Shown: positions 1 through 8,021, counted from the stretch's first letter. The stretch: 14,535 bases of DNA from Deltaproteobacteria bacterium (GCA_011051925.1 DRKE01000124.1:1-14535), one strand, 5' to 3'. Made by a program: numbers and translations. The notes: generated by a model from the sequence alone, not told the origin.

Positions 1-52
1 CCCCGCGCTTCGCGATTCGCGACGCCAGAGCGGACGACTGGAGAGAGACAGG

Positions 53-3010
53 ATGATGAAGAGATTTTCACGACGACGTCGAGGCAACAACGACGGGCGG
101 CCGCGATCGATCGATGCGTCGGAATGGATGCCCCGGATTCTCGAGCAGGGGATCGTCGACGCGGCGTCCCTCGAAGCCTGGAACGAAGCTGGCGTCCCCG
201 ATCGGATTGCGGCCATCGGGCGCGGGGAACGCGCCGACGGAACACCGATCCTGGTTTCCTTCTCGCCCCATTCTGCGACCGAGGCGCTTCTCGGGGGACT
301 GGCGGCGGCCGCATCCGCGGGCGGAGACGGGGCGTTTGCCGGCGCCCTCGTCGTCGTCGCTCCCCAATGGCCGGCCGCGGCCAGGCGGCTGCTCGGCTGG
401 TTGGGCCGGACGAGCCATGGCGTCGAGGCCGTCGCTGCGCCGATCCTGGCGAACGGGGCCATCCCCATCGATGCGGAACCCCGTCCGGGGGTGCTGGGGA
501 CGAGCGCCGACCAGCTCGCAGCGCGGCTTCCAGGGGCCGAATCCCGGGCGGCGTTCGCCCGGACGGCGACCGCCCTCGAGGGGCTGGCCGCGAAGCACGG
601 GGGCTGCGTGCGCATCGGTGTCGACCGGCTCGAGCTGGTGGTGCTGGCACGACGCATCGCCGAGCTGCGCATCGAAGGCGATCGGGCCCTTCTCGAGACC
701 CAGATCGGAGGGCGCTCGACGACCCCGGTCTCCAGTGCGGATCTCGCCGCTGCCCTCGACGGGCTCGAAGGTCAGCTCCGGCGTCGCCTGAACGATCGCA
801 AGGTGCGCGAAGGCGAAGAGGGGTTGCGGGGCCGGGTGGTCTCCCAGCTCGCGACGGGCGCCGAGCTGCGGGATCTTCGCCCCTGGCCGATGCCGGGCGC
901 CGATCTCGACACGATCGACGGCGTCGGGATCAACGCGGAGGGGGAAGTCGTCGTCGTGGCCGTGCGGGAGGAATTCGACTGGACCGCGCTCGGTCGGGTC
1001 CTCGAGAATCTCGGCCCCCTCGCGCCGCTGCATCCCATCCTCTTTGCCCGGACCTCGCCGCCCCTGCGCCTCGGATCCCAGCGTCTTCTCCTGATCGCCC
1101 AGCGCTTCGTCGAGGGCCTCGAACGGGCGATGTCTGCCTTCACCGTGGGCTACGAGATGAGAACGGTGTCGGAGACATCAGGGCCGGCCCTCGATCTCGT
1201 CGAGAAGGGATCGGGCGAGGCAGCCGAAGCGCGAAGCGAAGAACGCCCTGCGCGTCGGAGCCGACGTCGGGGCGGCCGAGGGCGATCGGGGGCGAGCCGG
1301 GAAGCGTCGGATGCGGAGCCCCAGCCGGATCCGGAGACCGAGGAAAGCCCGAGGCGGGGTCCCGGGAGCGAGCAGGCGCCTCTCGGCGGGCCGCGTGCGG
1401 ATCGTGAAGGCGGGGGGGACGTCGAGGCGGACGAGGACGCCGGTCGCGGTCGCGGTCGGCGGCGGCGGCGACCGCGCCGCGCTCGGGGAGGAAGCGCAGA
1501 GGCCTCCGGGGCCGACGATTCGACGGATGGCGCGACGGGGGAGGCCGGCCCGCCCGACACGCTCCGCGCGTCGGAGCGCTCCGGCCGGTCCCGTCCGCGT
1601 TTCGAAGAGGTTTCGCTGATGGATCTGGACGAAGGGGGCGGTGCGGCCGACGCCGGTGAGTCCGAGGTCGAAAAGAACGAGGCGGGGCGCTCCCGAGGGC
1701 GTTCTTCGCGGCGGGGTCGACGCGGCGCGCGCGGAGAATCGAGGCGCGGGCGCGGATCCGCCACACGCGAGTCCGGCGAGGGCGAGGCGTCCTCCGACTC
1801 TTCGGCGGATGCCGCACCCGTCGTCGAGGAGGAGGACTTAGTCGACGCGGACGATCTCTCGGAGATCCTGGCCCGCCTGACCGAGGACGAACCCGACATT
1901 CCGGGCGCGGAGTCCACCGAGCCTTCATATGACGACGAGGAGGAGTTCGACGAAGAGGATCTGAAGAGCGGGGCCCGCAGTCGAGCGGGGGCGCGAGGTT
2001 CGTCGCCGCGCGGGGAGGCGGACGACGCGGGTCGACCGGCTCCGCGAAAGCGGTCGGCCATCCTGGTCCACGCCGATCGCGATTCGCTGCTCGCGGCCGT
2101 TCTGCTCGCTCGGGACATCCGACAGCTGGACGGGATCTGGGTCTATCCCCAGGCGGAGTTGATGACCTTCTTCCGGAGCGTGGCGACGGATCTGCGCGAC
2201 GAGACGCCGATCTTCGTCGTGGGATTCAGCCCGTCGCCGGCGCGGGACGTGATCCAGGCCGCCTCGCTCTATCGCGGTCGGCTGACCTGGTTCGATCGCC
2301 ATCCCTGGCCGCCGGAGGATCGGCTCGCACTCTGCGAGGCGATCGGTCGCGATGCCGTGTATGGAGGCGAAGGTCTCGACAGCACGTTGCCCCTGGTCCT
2401 GGAAACCTGCACCCGGCGGAGCCGGTTTTCGGACAAGCTCGTCGATCTCGCTACGGGCCGTTTCTCGCAACACGACTTCGAGCGCTGGGGACGGCTCTGG
2501 CGCCATCGGATCGAGCTCATCGCGACGAAGACCGGGGACATCCGAGCCGAAATCGCCGGCCTGCTCGCCGGTCGCCCCAGCGATCTGGCCAAGGAGGCCG
2601 CGCTCATCGACCTTCCGCCACCGCCGGTCGAGGTCGACTGGGTCGCGCGGAACGAGTTCCGACTGGTTCATTTCGGTGGGCATGTGATGGTCGTGCTCGA
2701 CGTCGAGCCGGAGCTGGACCTCCATCTGTGTGCCCGGATCGCTCGCGAGCGCTATGCCGCGACGCTCTCCCTCGCCCATTCACGGAACGAGGAGAGCTTC
2801 GTCCTCAGCGGCGAAGAGACGAGCGGCAAGCATACGCTCGATTTCGTGGCCGTCGCCGATCATCTCGCCGACAAGCTCGAGTGGGTCGAGCGGCAACCGG
2901 ATGCCGATCATGTCGCCCGCTTCCGCGTGCGGGAACTCGAACGGCATCCCGAGCGTCTCGAGGAGGTGATCACGGAGATCGCGATGGGCCGATCGCTGCT
3001 CGAGCGCTGA
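53..3010 (+). CDS. Large disordered-linker protein with degenerate DHH-like C-terminal domain
   Basis: 985 residues. The start is the first of two adjacent ATGs (53, 56), with a purine-rich GGAGAGAGA ribosome site at 40-48. Three parts are visible. Residues about 20-375 form a globular alpha/beta-looking region I do not recognise. Its segment 254-318 (E256, D286, D289, then a VVVVAV strand at 299-304) faintly recalls a PD-(D/E)XK core with the lysine replaced. Residues about 388-668 are low complexity: Arg/Gly blocks near 401-417, 465-479 and 546-568 alternate with acidic blocks, the strongest at 591-637. Residues 668-985 resemble DHH-family phosphoesterases: HADRDS at 673-678 fits motif I (DxD), and FDRHP at 747-751 sits where DHH is expected, but its middle residue is Arg. 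The usual motif II aspartate is not apparent in VVGFSP (722-727). Family membership is inferred; activity may be lost or altered. A rare TTA leucine codon lies at 1838-1840. It is probably cotranscribed with the queE gene 14 bp downstream. An RNA or nucleotide-related role is only a guess. Confidence 0.72.
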   Translation: MMKRFSRRRRGNNDGRPRSIDASEWMPRILEQGIVDAASLEAWNEAGVPDRIAAIGRGERADGTPILVSFSPHSATEALLGGLAAAASAGGDGAFAGALVVVAPQWPAAARRLLGWLGRTSHGVEAVAAPILANGAIPIDAEPRPGVLGTSADQLAARLPGAESRAAFARTATALEGLAAKHGGCVRIGVDRLELVVLARRIAELRIEGDRALLETQIGGRSTTPVSSADLAAALDGLEGQLRRRLNDRKVREGEEGLRGRVVSQLATGAELRDLRPWPMPGADLDTIDGVGINAEGEVVVVAVREEFDWTALGRVLENLGPLAPLHPILFARTSPPLRLGSQRLLLIAQRFVEGLERAMSAFTVGYEMRTVSETSGPALDLVEKGSGEAAEARSEERPARRSRRRGGRGRSGASREASDAEPQPDPETEESPRRGPGSEQAPLGGPRADREGGGDVEADEDAGRGRGRRRRRPRRARGGSAEASGADDSTDGATGEAGPPDTLRASERSGRSRPRFEEVSLMDLDEGGGAADAGESEVEKNEAGRSRGRSSRRGRRGARGESRRGRGSATRESGEGEASSDSSADAAPVVEEEDLVDADDLSEILARLTEDEPDIPGAESTEPSYDDEEEFDEEDLKSGARSRAGARGSSPRGEADDAGRPAPRKRSAILVHADRDSLLAAVLLARDIRQLDGIWVYPQAELMTFFRSVATDLRDETPIFVVGFSPSPARDVIQAASLYRGRLTWFDRHPWPPEDRLALCEAIGRDAVYGGEGLDSTLPLVLETCTRRSRFSDKLVDLATGRFSQHDFERWGRLWRHRIELIATKTGDIRAEIAGLLAGRPSDLAKEAALIDLPPPPVEVDWVARNEFRLVHFGGHVMVVLDVEPELDLHLCARIARERYAATLSLAHSRNEESFVLSGEETSGKHTLDFVAVADHLADKLEWVERQPDADHVARFRVRELERHPERLEEVITEIAMGRSLLER
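1442..1470 (+). repeat. Short GGTCGC / CGG tandem run inside the Arg/Gly linker
   Basis: Two exact GGTCGC hexamers (1442-1453), a third with one change (1454-1459) and then CGG/GGC triplets. They encode the Gly-Arg alternation and poly-Arg run beginning at residue 464 of the large linker protein. This is a likely replication-slippage site, which could explain length variation of the linker between relatives. Confidence 0.6.
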
Positions 3011-3024
3011 AGCCGGGAAGAGCC

Positions 3025-3837
3025 ATGGTGCCCGCCCAGGAAACCGGAACGAGCGAGCCCGGGGCTTCGCTCGTCGAGATCTTCGCCTCGGCCCAGGGCG
3101 AGGGGCCCGAGGTCGGGCGCTCGACGGTCTTCGTTCGCTTCGGTGGATGTGATCTGCGTTGTCGTTGGTGTGATTCGCCCGGGACATGGCGGACGGTGCC
3201 CGGTTGTCGCATCGAGACCCGGGCGGGAAGCGGCGATTTCGAGGATCGGCCGAACCCGATGTCCGTGGCGGAGATCGCGGAGATCTGCGCGGGGCTGGCG
3301 GCGACACGCTCGACCTGGATCAGCCTGACCGGGGGAGAGCCCCTGCTTCAACCGGCGGTCGTGGCGGCGCTTGCGACGAGGCTCCGCCAGGCCGGGTTCC
3401 GGACCTATCTCGAAACCCACGGCCTGCACGCCGAGGCGCTCGAGTCCTGTGTCGCGCAGATCGACCTGGTCTCGATGGACTGGAAACTCGCGAGCGAGGT
3501 CCGTTGGGCACCGGGTCAGGCAGGCTGCTCGGACCCGGAGACGGAATTCCACGATGCCCACGCGCGTTTCCTCCGGATCGCGTCGAGGGAATCGGAGGTC
3601 TATGTGAAGGTCGTCCTCACGCCATCGACACGAGAGGCGGAATTCGAGGCGATGCTGGATCGGATCGCGGCGATCTCGCCGACGATCCCCCTCGTCCTCC
3701 AGCCCGTGACGCCCTGTGGCGGCGTGGACGCGCGGCCCGAAGCCTCGCGTCTGCTGGGCTGGCTCGGTCGCGCCGAAGCGCGGCTATCCGATGTCCGTCT
3801 GATTCCCCAGACGCATCCCGTCTACGGCGTTCTCTAG
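3025..3837 (+). CDS. queE: 7-carboxy-7-deazaguanine synthase QueE (radical SAM)
   Basis: 270 residues, cytoplasmic. QueE uses a [4Fe-4S] cluster and S-adenosylmethionine to contract 6-carboxytetrahydropterin to 7-carboxy-7-deazaguanine, the ring-forming step toward preQ0 and queuosine in tRNA (or 7-deazaguanine DNA modifications). Seen here: the CX3CX2C cluster motif at C42, C46 and C49 within GGCDLRCRWC; TGGEP at 102-106; ETHG at 130-133; QPVTP at 226-230; and a terminal PQTHPVYGV segment typical of the family. The early ASAQGEG motif (21-27) is the usual N-terminal signature. ATG at 3025 is directly followed by GTG at 3028. The purine patch GGAAG at 3016-3020 is 4 bp from the ATG and 7 bp from the GTG, so the GTG could be the real start. 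It follows the linker-protein gene by 14 bp, suggesting an operon. Its last 54 bp overlap the convergent transglutaminase gene. No queC or queD is in the window. Confidence 0.93.
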   Translation: MVPAQETGTSEPGASLVEIFASAQGEGPEVGRSTVFVRFGGCDLRCRWCDSPGTWRTVPGCRIETRAGSGDFEDRPNPMSVAEIAEICAGLAATRSTWISLTGGEPLLQPAVVAALATRLRQAGFRTYLETHGLHAEALESCVAQIDLVSMDWKLASEVRWAPGQAGCSDPETEFHDAHARFLRIASRESEVYVKVVLTPSTREAEFEAMLDRIAAISPTIPLVLQPVTPCGGVDARPEASRLLGWLGRAEARLSDVRLIPQTHPVYGVL

Positions 3838-5934
3838 CGCCTCGAGCCGGTCCCGAAGATCCGGATCGGGTCGGGCGCCGAATCGCGATGCGAGGTAGGC
3901 GTCGGTGATCTCGGCGAAGGCGGATGCGCCGGCGGCCGGAACCCGGGCTCGAACGGACGCGGCGAAATCCCGCGCCGTCGCCGTGGCGGGGCGGACGAGC
4001 CCACGTCGTGCGAGGATGCGCAATGCCGCGCGGTAGCCCGGAGGCACGCGCGTGTCGGCAACGCTCCGGAAGCGGCGCCATCCGCTCAGGCCGATGCCCA
4101 GCAGAAACAGGGCGGCCAGGATCCACCCGGGATCCGGCCATCCTCGCGAATCCGATCCGAACGGCCATGCCCTGCGGTCGCCCGGCTCGGGGCCGTCCGC
4201 CACGGGATGCCGATCGCGGGTCCAGCTTCGCCAGAGGCCTCGCAGAAAGCCGATCTGATCGACACTGTCGAAATCGACGACCCGCTGGAACCACCACAAT
4301 TCGACGGCGCTGCCGATCTGTGCCAGTCGGGCGAAGAGGGAAAGCGGCCGCGCGCTCCGCAGGCGACGATCGGGCGGGGTCGGGTCGAAGCGGATCCAAC
4401 CCGAGTGCTCGAAATGGACCTCGACCCAGGCGTGGGCATCGGCCCGGGTGACCTCGATGAATCCGCCGACTTCGTTTGCGACGCCTCCCGCGAAACCGTT
4501 CACGAGTCGGCTCGGCAGACCCTCGAGACGCGCGAGGGTGACCATCGCACTGGCGAAATACTCGCAATGGCCTTCGAGTTCGCCGAGCAGGAAGGCGTCG
4601 ATGGGGGTGCTTTCAGCGTCGTCGAGCCGCGGGGGCGTGTCGGAGTAGCGTCCCCGTCGTCGCAGCGCCTGCTGGATCCGCCAGGCCCGGTCGTAGTCGT
4701 TCGTGGCGCCCCGGGTGATTTCATCCGCGAGGCTGCGGACGCGGGGATCGACTGCGGGCAACGCGAGATAGCGCAGGGCGGGGCGTTCCCCACCGGGTCC
4801 CGGTTCGAGGGGGGGACGTGCGCGTTCGCCTCGGAGGCGGTCGGGGTCCCTTTCGCCGATGTCCGACCAGAGCGTGTATCGGATCCGCTCGTTCCCCGGG
4901 CCGGGAAGATAGAGTCCCCCGTTGCGATCCCGTTCGAGGGCCTGGAAGGGACCCTGGATCCGTCGGGTCCGGGCGGGAACGAAAAGGACGTTCGAGGCGA
5001 CGGGCTCCCGGATGATCCGCTGGATCGTGAGGGGGGAACCCGCGTCGGGCAGGAGCTCGACGCCGAAGCGGCCGACACCGCTCAGCGCGCGACGAGCGGC
5101 TCGATGTTCCGAGGCGGAGATCGACCAGTCCCGTCCATCGAAGGCATCGAAGGCCAGGCCGCGCCAATAGGCTTTCTCCGGATCGGGCAGCCGGCCGTCG
5201 GGACTTTCGACGCGCAGGACGATGGAAGGGTCCTGGCGGATCCGGCCCACGTCGCCGAGGCTGACCCGGGTCGAGAATCCCGACAAGGCGAAACCCCGGC
5301 CGGCACCGGGATGGAACCCCCGGGTCTCGATTCTCGGAAAGAGCATGAAGAGGAGGATCGCGAGGGCCAGACAGAGACCCGTGGCGAGGAAGGTCATCCG
5401 TCGGAGATCGGATGCGAGGACCGCCGAGGCTGCCTCGGGATCGCCCGCCTCGGCGGCTTCCATCGACAGCGTATGCACGAGCAGGGTCCAGGTGACGCTC
5501 ACGACGAAGACGACCAGGAGCGGCGGGAAGAGGATGCTGTCCGTGAGGGTCGAGGCGAGGACGATCTGGAAGAGGGCGACGGCCACGAGCACGAACTCGG
5601 ATTTCCGGGGCCGGGCATCGAGGAGCTGCAGCGCCTGGGCCAGGGCGGTGAACCAGGCGAGGGAGACCGTCGCGGGATTCCCGGCCAGGGCGGACCGGAT
5701 CGTGATCGTCGTGATGCCGAGCATGAAGACGTTCAGCCAGACGGCATTCGTCCGGAAGGCAGGGGGATCCCGTCGGGTGGCGAGCCCGATCGCGAAGGCG
5801 AGGCACTGGATCCCGATCAGCCAGATCGGAAGCTGTTCCGTGATCCAGAGGGCAGCACTCGCGACGAGCGCCATCAGCCAGGCCGAAGCCGGTCGGGGTC
5901 CCTCGACCACGGTACGGAAGTCGCTTCGCGTCAT
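3784..5934 (-). CDS. Membrane-anchored transglutaminase-like protein (DUF3488-TGL-DUF4129, TgpA-like)
   Basis: 716 residues. The start is fixed by an ATGA overlap with the stop of the upstream DUF58 gene; an in-frame extension beyond it only shadows that gene. Residues about 16-200 hold a cluster of hydrophobic helices (around 18-53, 64-82, 113-130, 135-155, 181-199), matching the DUF3488 membrane part. A periplasmic transglutaminase fold follows, with the catalytic triad visible as C457 (GHCEYFA), H501 (ADAHAWVEV) and D517 (RFDPTP). One more membrane helix lies at about 603-619, and a C-terminal DUF4129-like tail contains RDFAASV at 655-661. Length and order match TgpA/YebA-type proteins, which are thought to act on periplasmic substrates, possibly peptides or cell-wall proteins; the real substrate is unknown. 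It is the last gene of a moxR-DUF58-TGase cassette and runs 54 bp into the end of queE. Confidence 0.9.
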   Translation of the reverse strand: MTRSDFRTVVEGPRPASAWLMALVASAALWITEQLPIWLIGIQCLAFAIGLATRRDPPAFRTNAVWLNVFMLGITTITIRSALAGNPATVSLAWFTALAQALQLLDARPRKSEFVLVAVALFQIVLASTLTDSILFPPLLVVFVVSVTWTLLVHTLSMEAAEAGDPEAASAVLASDLRRMTFLATGLCLALAILLFMLFPRIETRGFHPGAGRGFALSGFSTRVSLGDVGRIRQDPSIVLRVESPDGRLPDPEKAYWRGLAFDAFDGRDWSISASEHRAARRALSGVGRFGVELLPDAGSPLTIQRIIREPVASNVLFVPARTRRIQGPFQALERDRNGGLYLPGPGNERIRYTLWSDIGERDPDRLRGERARPPLEPGPGGERPALRYLALPAVDPRVRSLADEITRGATNDYDRAWRIQQALRRRGRYSDTPPRLDDAESTPIDAFLLGELEGHCEYFASAMVTLARLEGLPSRLVNGFAGGVANEVGGFIEVTRADAHAWVEVHFEHSGWIRFDPTPPDRRLRSARPLSLFARLAQIGSAVELWWFQRVVDFDSVDQIGFLRGLWRSWTRDRHPVADGPEPGDRRAWPFGSDSRGWPDPGWILAALFLLGIGLSGWRRFRSVADTRVPPGYRAALRILARRGLVRPATATARDFAASVRARVPAAGASAFAEITDAYLASRFGARPDPDLRDRLEALENAVDGMRLGNQTDIG

Positions 5935-6974
5935 CCGGCTGCCTTCCATCCGGCTCGTCCGGACCGGCCTCGTCGCAACGGATCCGGGGCACGGGTCACG
6001 CCGGGATCGCCCGGCTGCACGCGGGCGAGGTAGGTCAACAGCTCGGCGCGATGACGGGGCCCTGCGCCGGGGGGGAACCGGATCGAGGGCGACCGCAGGC
6101 CGACCCGGAAGCCCTCGTCGAGATGCCGGACGACCTCCGAAGCCGCCTGCCGGACCTCGTCCTCGACGGTCGCAGCCCCGCTCTCCGGGGCGAGGCCGAG
6201 CTGGATCTCGATCTCCGGCGCGCCGGCGGCCTCCCGTTCTCCGACGATGAGCCGACCCGCCCGCAGGCTGCTTCGCCAATGGATCCGCGCGAAGGCATCC
6301 CCGGAAATGAATTCGCGGAGCCCCGAGATCGAATCGCCCGTCCGCATCCGGCGTGCCCGTTCGCGTTCTGTCCGTCGATCCGTCTCAGCGGGGGCGGCAA
6401 GGGGGACGCTGTCGAGGGCGGGGTAGATGACCGCCTGCTCGGGCAGCTCGAGCCGTCGCGATTTCACGAAGAGGCCGAAGGGGAAGCGGGTCGAGACCCG
6501 GAACCCCTCGAATTCGACGTCGCCCCGTCGGTCCGGCTGGAAGCCATAGCTTCGGTCCAGAAAGGAATCGGGGCCGACGCGAAGCGCGAATACACGCCCG
6601 ACCGGTTCGGTCCCCTCGGCCGTCGAGAGGCGGTCCTCGATCGTGATCGCGAACGAGGGCGTCCGACGCTGCGTGTTGTGGATTCGAAGAAGGATGCGAT
6701 GGGAAGATTCCGCGAAGAGTTCGCCTGGCCGCTTGCGTTCGACACGGATCCCGCGCAGGGCGGATTCCGAGAGGAGTCCGGAGAGGACGAGGAAGGCGAG
6801 CATCAGGGCGAGTACGAGATAGAGGAGGTTGTTGCCCGTATTCAGGGCAGCAAAGCCGACGCCGAAGACGATCGCGATGAAGCACCAACCCGCACGGGTC
6901 GCCCGCAGGCTGCGCGGAGACTTTGGCCAGGAGCGATCTGGCCGGCCCGTTCGCATCGTCGCTCGCATCGTCAC
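5931..6974 (-). CDS. DUF58 family membrane-associated protein
   Basis: 347 residues if the GTG at 6974 is used; in-frame ATGs at 6968 and 6956 are alternatives. The GTG overlaps the TAG stop of moxR by one base (TAGTG), which favours termination-reinitiation, and no Shine-Dalgarno sequence is seen. The start region contains CGCATCGTC twice (6952-6960 and 6964-6972 on the + strand), which duplicates the candidate starts. Two hydrophobic helices lie at about 29-46 and 48-69. FPFGLF (164-169) and the DUF58 hallmark around 224-246, with SGDAFARIHWRSSLRAGRL, follow. DUF58 proteins usually partner MoxR AAA+ ATPases; the domain is distantly related to von Willebrand A folds, and its biochemical role is not settled. 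Its stop overlaps the downstream transglutaminase start by 4 bp. Confidence 0.92.
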   Translation of the reverse strand: MTMRATMRTGRPDRSWPKSPRSLRATRAGWCFIAIVFGVGFAALNTGNNLLYLVLALMLAFLVLSGLLSESALRGIRVERKRPGELFAESSHRILLRIHNTQRRTPSFAITIEDRLSTAEGTEPVGRVFALRVGPDSFLDRSYGFQPDRRGDVEFEGFRVSTRFPFGLFVKSRRLELPEQAVIYPALDSVPLAAPAETDRRTERERARRMRTGDSISGLREFISGDAFARIHWRSSLRAGRLIVGEREAAGAPEIEIQLGLAPESGAATVEDEVRQAASEVVRHLDEGFRVGLRSPSIRFPPGAGPRHRAELLTYLARVQPGDPGVTRAPDPLRRGRSGRAGWKAAG

Positions 6975-7960
6975 TAGAGTGGAACGCGAAGCCGGTCGAC
7001 GATCTCGCCGATGATCCAGCGCGCTTCATCGGATTCGGACGGACGTCCGCCCCGGGTTCCGACACCCACTCGATGGGCGAGCACGTCGATGGCCAGATCG
7101 CGGATGTCCTCGGGAATGCAATAGTCGCGACCCTCGAGCAGGGCATGTGCCTGGGCCGCGCGGCGCAGGGAGAGGGCGGCTCGGGTCGAGGCGCCGACGG
7201 CCAGTCCGTCGTGGATGCGGGTCGCTTCGATGAGGTCGAGGAGATAGGCCAGCAGCGACTCTTCGAGCTTCACCTTCCGGACCGTCGCCTGGATGGAGAG
7301 GAGCTGGGCGAGGTCGAGGACGGCTTCGAGGCGGGGCAGCACATGAATGCTCGGATCCTCTGCCAGGACCCTGGCCTCGTGTTCCCGATCGGGATAGCCG
7401 AGGGAAAGGCGCATCAGGAAACGGTCGAGCTGGCTTTCGGGCAGGGGATGCGTTCCATGATGTTCCAGGGGATTCTGGGTCGCGATCACGAAGAAGGGGC
7501 ACGGGAGAGCATGGCTCACCCCGTCGATGCTCACGGTCTTCTCACTCATCGCCTCGAGGAGCGCCGACTGGGTCCGGGGACTCGCCCGGTTGACCTCGTC
7601 GGCGAGAACGATGTTGCCGAAGAGGGGGCCGGGCTGGAAATGGAAGGTCGGCATGGCCTCCGGGTGGGTCCGTTGCGGAATAGAGAAACCCGTGAGGTCG
7701 GCGGGGAGCAGGTCGCTCGTGAACTGGATGCGGCGGAACTCGGCCGCCACGGATCGTGCGAGGGCATGGGCGAGGGTCGTCTTGCCGACGCCGGGGACGT
7801 CTTCCAGCAGCAGATGCCCCTCGGCGAACAGGCAGACGACGGCCTTGCGGACGATCTCGGGCTTGCCGTGAACCGCCCGTTCGATCTCTTCGACCATGCG
7901 CATGGCGAGACGCGAGGCTCGATGGGGATCGCCGGTCCGTTCTTCTTCGATGACTTCCAT
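6974..7960 (-). CDS. MoxR-family AAA+ ATPase
   Basis: 328 residues. The start is ATG at 7960, with a GGGGAA ribosome site about 6 bases upstream. A longer in-frame reading (for example from 8038) is open but lacks a ribosome site and family similarity. Motifs: Walker A DVPGVGKTT (54-62), Walker B IVLADEVNRA (117-126), sensor-1 ATQNP (160-164), the LPESQLDRF arginine-finger region (173-181), and a C-terminal lid with EDIRDLAIDVLAHR (284-297). Length is normal for MoxR. These ATPases are regarded as chaperone-like and work with DUF58 and often VWA partners, as in metallocentre or envelope-stress contexts. Here it opens a three-gene cassette with DUF58 and a transglutaminase. A palindrome 18-36 bp upstream of the start may control it. 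Confidence 0.93.
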   Translation of the reverse strand: MEVIEEERTGDPHRASRLAMRMVEEIERAVHGKPEIVRKAVVCLFAEGHLLLEDVPGVGKTTLAHALARSVAAEFRRIQFTSDLLPADLTGFSIPQRTHPEAMPTFHFQPGPLFGNIVLADEVNRASPRTQSALLEAMSEKTVSIDGVSHALPCPFFVIATQNPLEHHGTHPLPESQLDRFLMRLSLGYPDREHEARVLAEDPSIHVLPRLEAVLDLAQLLSIQATVRKVKLEESLLAYLLDLIEATRIHDGLAVGASTRAALSLRRAAQAHALLEGRDYCIPEDIRDLAIDVLAHRVGVGTRGGRPSESDEARWIIGEIVDRLRVPL

Positions 7961-7977
7961 GATCGTTCCCCGGCTCG

Positions 7978-7996
7978 TTTTCCGGCATCCGGAAAA
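7978..7996. promoter_or_regulatory. Perfect 19 bp palindrome upstream of moxR
   Basis: The sequence TTTTCCGGCATCCGGAAAA has two perfect 8-base arms around a 3-base centre and begins 18 bp upstream of the moxR ATG. Its T/A-rich ends stand out in very GC-rich DNA. The orientation (T run 5', A run 3' on both strands) is wrong for an intrinsic terminator, so it is more likely an operator for a dimeric regulator or a 5' UTR hairpin near the ribosome site. Confidence 0.5.
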
Positions 7997-8008
7997 GGCC
8001 TCCCTCGA

Positions 8009-8021
8009 GATCGCTTCGGTC
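8009..8021. repeat. 13 bp direct repeat, copy 1
   Basis: GATCGCTTCGGTC, identical to the copy at 8072-8084. Start-to-start distance is 63 bp, close to six helical turns, which would put both copies on the same DNA face. It lies between the barrel gene and moxR. Confidence 0.5.

Noticed and set aside
1..52. A gene end or promoter before the first gene
   Set aside because: Only a short CGCGATTCGCG dyad and the ribosome site are visible; too little sequence to call anything.
4207..6033. A 608-codon open frame on the + strand opposite the transglutaminase gene
   Set aside because: It is Asp/Glu/Gly/Arg-rich shadow translation of a gene with clear catalytic motifs on the other strand; high GC keeps antisense frames open.
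5935..6279. N-terminal extension of the transglutaminase
   Set aside because: It overlaps the DUF58 gene in another frame and is Arg/Pro/Gly-rich; the ATGA junction at 5931-5934 gives a better start.
7978..7996. Reading the palindrome as an intrinsic terminator
   Set aside because: The A and T runs are on the wrong sides of the stem for both strands.
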